This document shows, piece by piece, positions 5,448 through 6,524 of a stretch of DNA of 6,524 nucleotides. The translations under genes and the position numbers were made by a program. The stretch is from contig WAMJ01000221.1 of the NCBI GenBank assembly GCA_015522385.1, positions 1 through 6,524 on the forward strand. The letters are read 5' to 3'. Numbering within the stretch: the stretch's first letter is position 1; every line of letters starts with the position of its first letter. The notes under the pieces are model-generated. The model ran no database searches. It was not told the origin of the DNA and saw only the letters and a program-made list of their open reading frames with translations. This DNA comes from Candidatus Heimdallarchaeota archaeon. Lineage in GTDB: Archaea > Asgardarchaeota > Heimdallarchaeia > Heimdallarchaeales > Kariarchaeaceae.

Positions 5448-6524
5448 TTGGTAGAGACATTAAACTCTGATGGCAATATCGCCCTTCCAGAAGGAGATTT
5501 GTCTATTCAACAGATCATCGCTAAAAACTTTCAGGCGATCTACAGTCATGACCTAGACTCAATCTCCACCACACCCTTACGGGGTAGATTGGACAGCCCT
5601 GAGATTATGGAATTGTGGGAAATTACCAAAGACATATTCTCTGACAGGAAAGAAGAGGTGGAAGAGATGTTTATCCCCACAATTCAAAAGGAGTACACCA
5701 ACCATTGTATCTTGGAACATCTGATCCGCGGTTATGTCGAGTTTAAGGCACAGCGATACGAGAAAGTGGACGAGATATTCGAGCACATTCTACAGACAGA
5801 TAAGCAGCATCCTCTTATGGGGTATGTCTACTTTTACAAAGCTGCTAAATGCATCAATGATGGAGAACAGATCTTAAGTTTCAATCTGCTCACCAAAGCT
5901 ATCCCCTTCTTTGAGAAATATAACAACTCAATTTTCATGATGAAATTGTACAATAACATGGGACTCTTCCACCTCAGCCAGCGAGAGTATGAGAAAGCTA
6001 GTGAGTACTTCAATATGGGACGGCAGTACAGTACAATGCATAAGGATAGCCCGTCATTTGCAAGTATCGTCTACAATCTGGGTTATACCCATAGAATGCT
6101 TCTGGATAACAAGCTCTCCGAGATGTATCTGAAGCAGGCAATATCACTTTACCAGTCACTAGGAGATATCAATCTATGCGGGTGGAGTCATACGAACTTA
6201 GGGATAATCTACGGCAATCAAGGGTACTTGGACAAGTCAGAGGACGAATTCAACAACGCTCTACAATGCTTTGAGAAGACAAACAACGAGCAATACGTAG
6301 GTAGGGCATACAATAACCTCGGATTGACATCGCTCAAACTCGGGAAACTGACACAAGCCAGAGAAAGGTTCGTTAAGGGATATCAGATCATGTCGAAGTA
6401 CGAAGATCCACAAATTCCGAGGGTATTGTACAACCTCTACAATCTAGGGATTCAGTCGAAGAAATTCGACCCACTGGAGTACTTTGAGAAGCTCCAAGAA
6501 TATTCTAAGGATGGATATGCTATG
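5448..6524 (+). CDS. TPR-repeat protein, 3' part missing (partial); start uncertain
   Basis: An open frame runs from just after a stop at 5412-5414 to the right edge with no stop. Counted from the TTG at 5448 it gives 359 residues. It contains tandem helical pairs of tetratricopeptide type at about 91-124, 125-158, 166-199, 206-239, 246-279, 286-319 and a start of another near 326. Examples are LYNNMGLFHLSQREYEKASE, SHTNLGIIYGNQGYLDKSED and AYNNLGLTSLKLGKLTQARE, with the usual W/L-G-Y-A-F-A-P positions. Such arrays mediate protein-protein contacts; the partner is unknown, and a C-terminal effector domain could lie beyond the window. There is no in-frame ATG before 5607 and no GTG. Candidate starts are TTG 5448 (GGAGGAG touches it, too close for normal use), TTG 5499 (AAGGAG two bases upstream) and ATG 5607 (no ribosome binding site, loses 53 coding-looking residues). 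It follows the beta-helix gene by 25 nt if 5448 is used and might be cotranscribed. Confidence 0.85.
   Translation, partial: MVETLNSDGNIALPEGDLSIQQIIAKNFQAIYSHDLDSISTTPLRGRLDSPEIMELWEITKDIFSDRKEEVEEMFIPTIQKEYTNHCILEHLIRGYVEFKAQRYEKVDEIFEHILQTDKQHPLMGYVYFYKAAKCINDGEQILSFNLLTKAIPFFEKYNNSIFMMKLYNNMGLFHLSQREYEKASEYFNMGRQYSTMHKDSPSFASIVYNLGYTHRMLLDNKLSEMYLKQAISLYQSLGDINLCGWSHTNLGIIYGNQGYLDKSEDEFNNALQCFEKTNNEQYVGRAYNNLGLTSLKLGKLTQARERFVKGYQIMSKYEDPQIPRVLYNLYNLGIQSKKFDPLEYFEKLQEYSKDGYAM

Noticed and set aside
5577..5786. Minus-strand open frame opposite the TPR gene
   Set aside because: It is antisense to a convincing TPR coding region and has no family motif or promoter; a shadow.

Overview
The window looks archaeal. 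Three of the four promoters I can place have a T/A-rich TATA-like box centred about 27 bases upstream of the predicted start codon, the spacing expected for leaderless archaeal transcripts. There is also a secreted, C-terminally anchored parallel beta-helix protein of the kind common in archaea, followed by a long TPR protein. The style of the beta-helix and TPR genes suggests an Asgard (for example Thorarchaeota-like) genome, but that is an impression and not proven by a marker gene.

Left part (1-2303): a divergent pair. On the minus strand, running off the left edge, is the first 28 codons of what looks like a zinc-type medium-chain dehydrogenase, with a TTG start and a good Shine-Dalgarno. 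On the plus strand is a PTPS/QueD-like protein that has lost several canonical active-site residues. An ATGA overlap couples it to a glycosyltransferase fused to a SAM-dependent methyltransferase. Middle part (2293-4282): a minus-strand pair, cystathionine beta-synthase with a C-terminal CBS-domain pair followed 1 nt later by a CDP-alcohol phosphatidyltransferase. The phosphatidyltransferase gene runs tail-to-tail into the glycosyltransferase-methyltransferase gene with an 11-bp overlap. Right part (4436-6524): a surface beta-helix protein, then a TPR-repeat protein that runs off the right edge and has no obvious ATG start.

The most interesting unit is the group dehydrogenase / PTPS-like / glycosyltransferase-methyltransferase / CDP-alcohol phosphatidyltransferase. 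These are the activities needed to assemble and decorate a small molecule or polar lipid headgroup (oxidoreduction, a pterin-fold enzyme, sugar transfer, methylation, phosphodiester formation). From memory only, several details resemble a poorly described gene group in Actinobacteria and Chloroflexi: the SGGxxYN motif at the start of the glycosyltransferase, the FGPAxxxHGATY motif of the PTPS-like protein and the DMExD motif of the phosphatidyltransferase. No product is known to me. Cystathionine beta-synthase, the beta-helix protein and the TPR protein are probably unrelated neighbours, although the phosphatidyltransferase is likely cotranscribed with cystathionine beta-synthase.

No rRNA, tRNA, CRISPR array, insertion sequence or clear terminator is visible. 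All intergenic gaps are under 160 bases.
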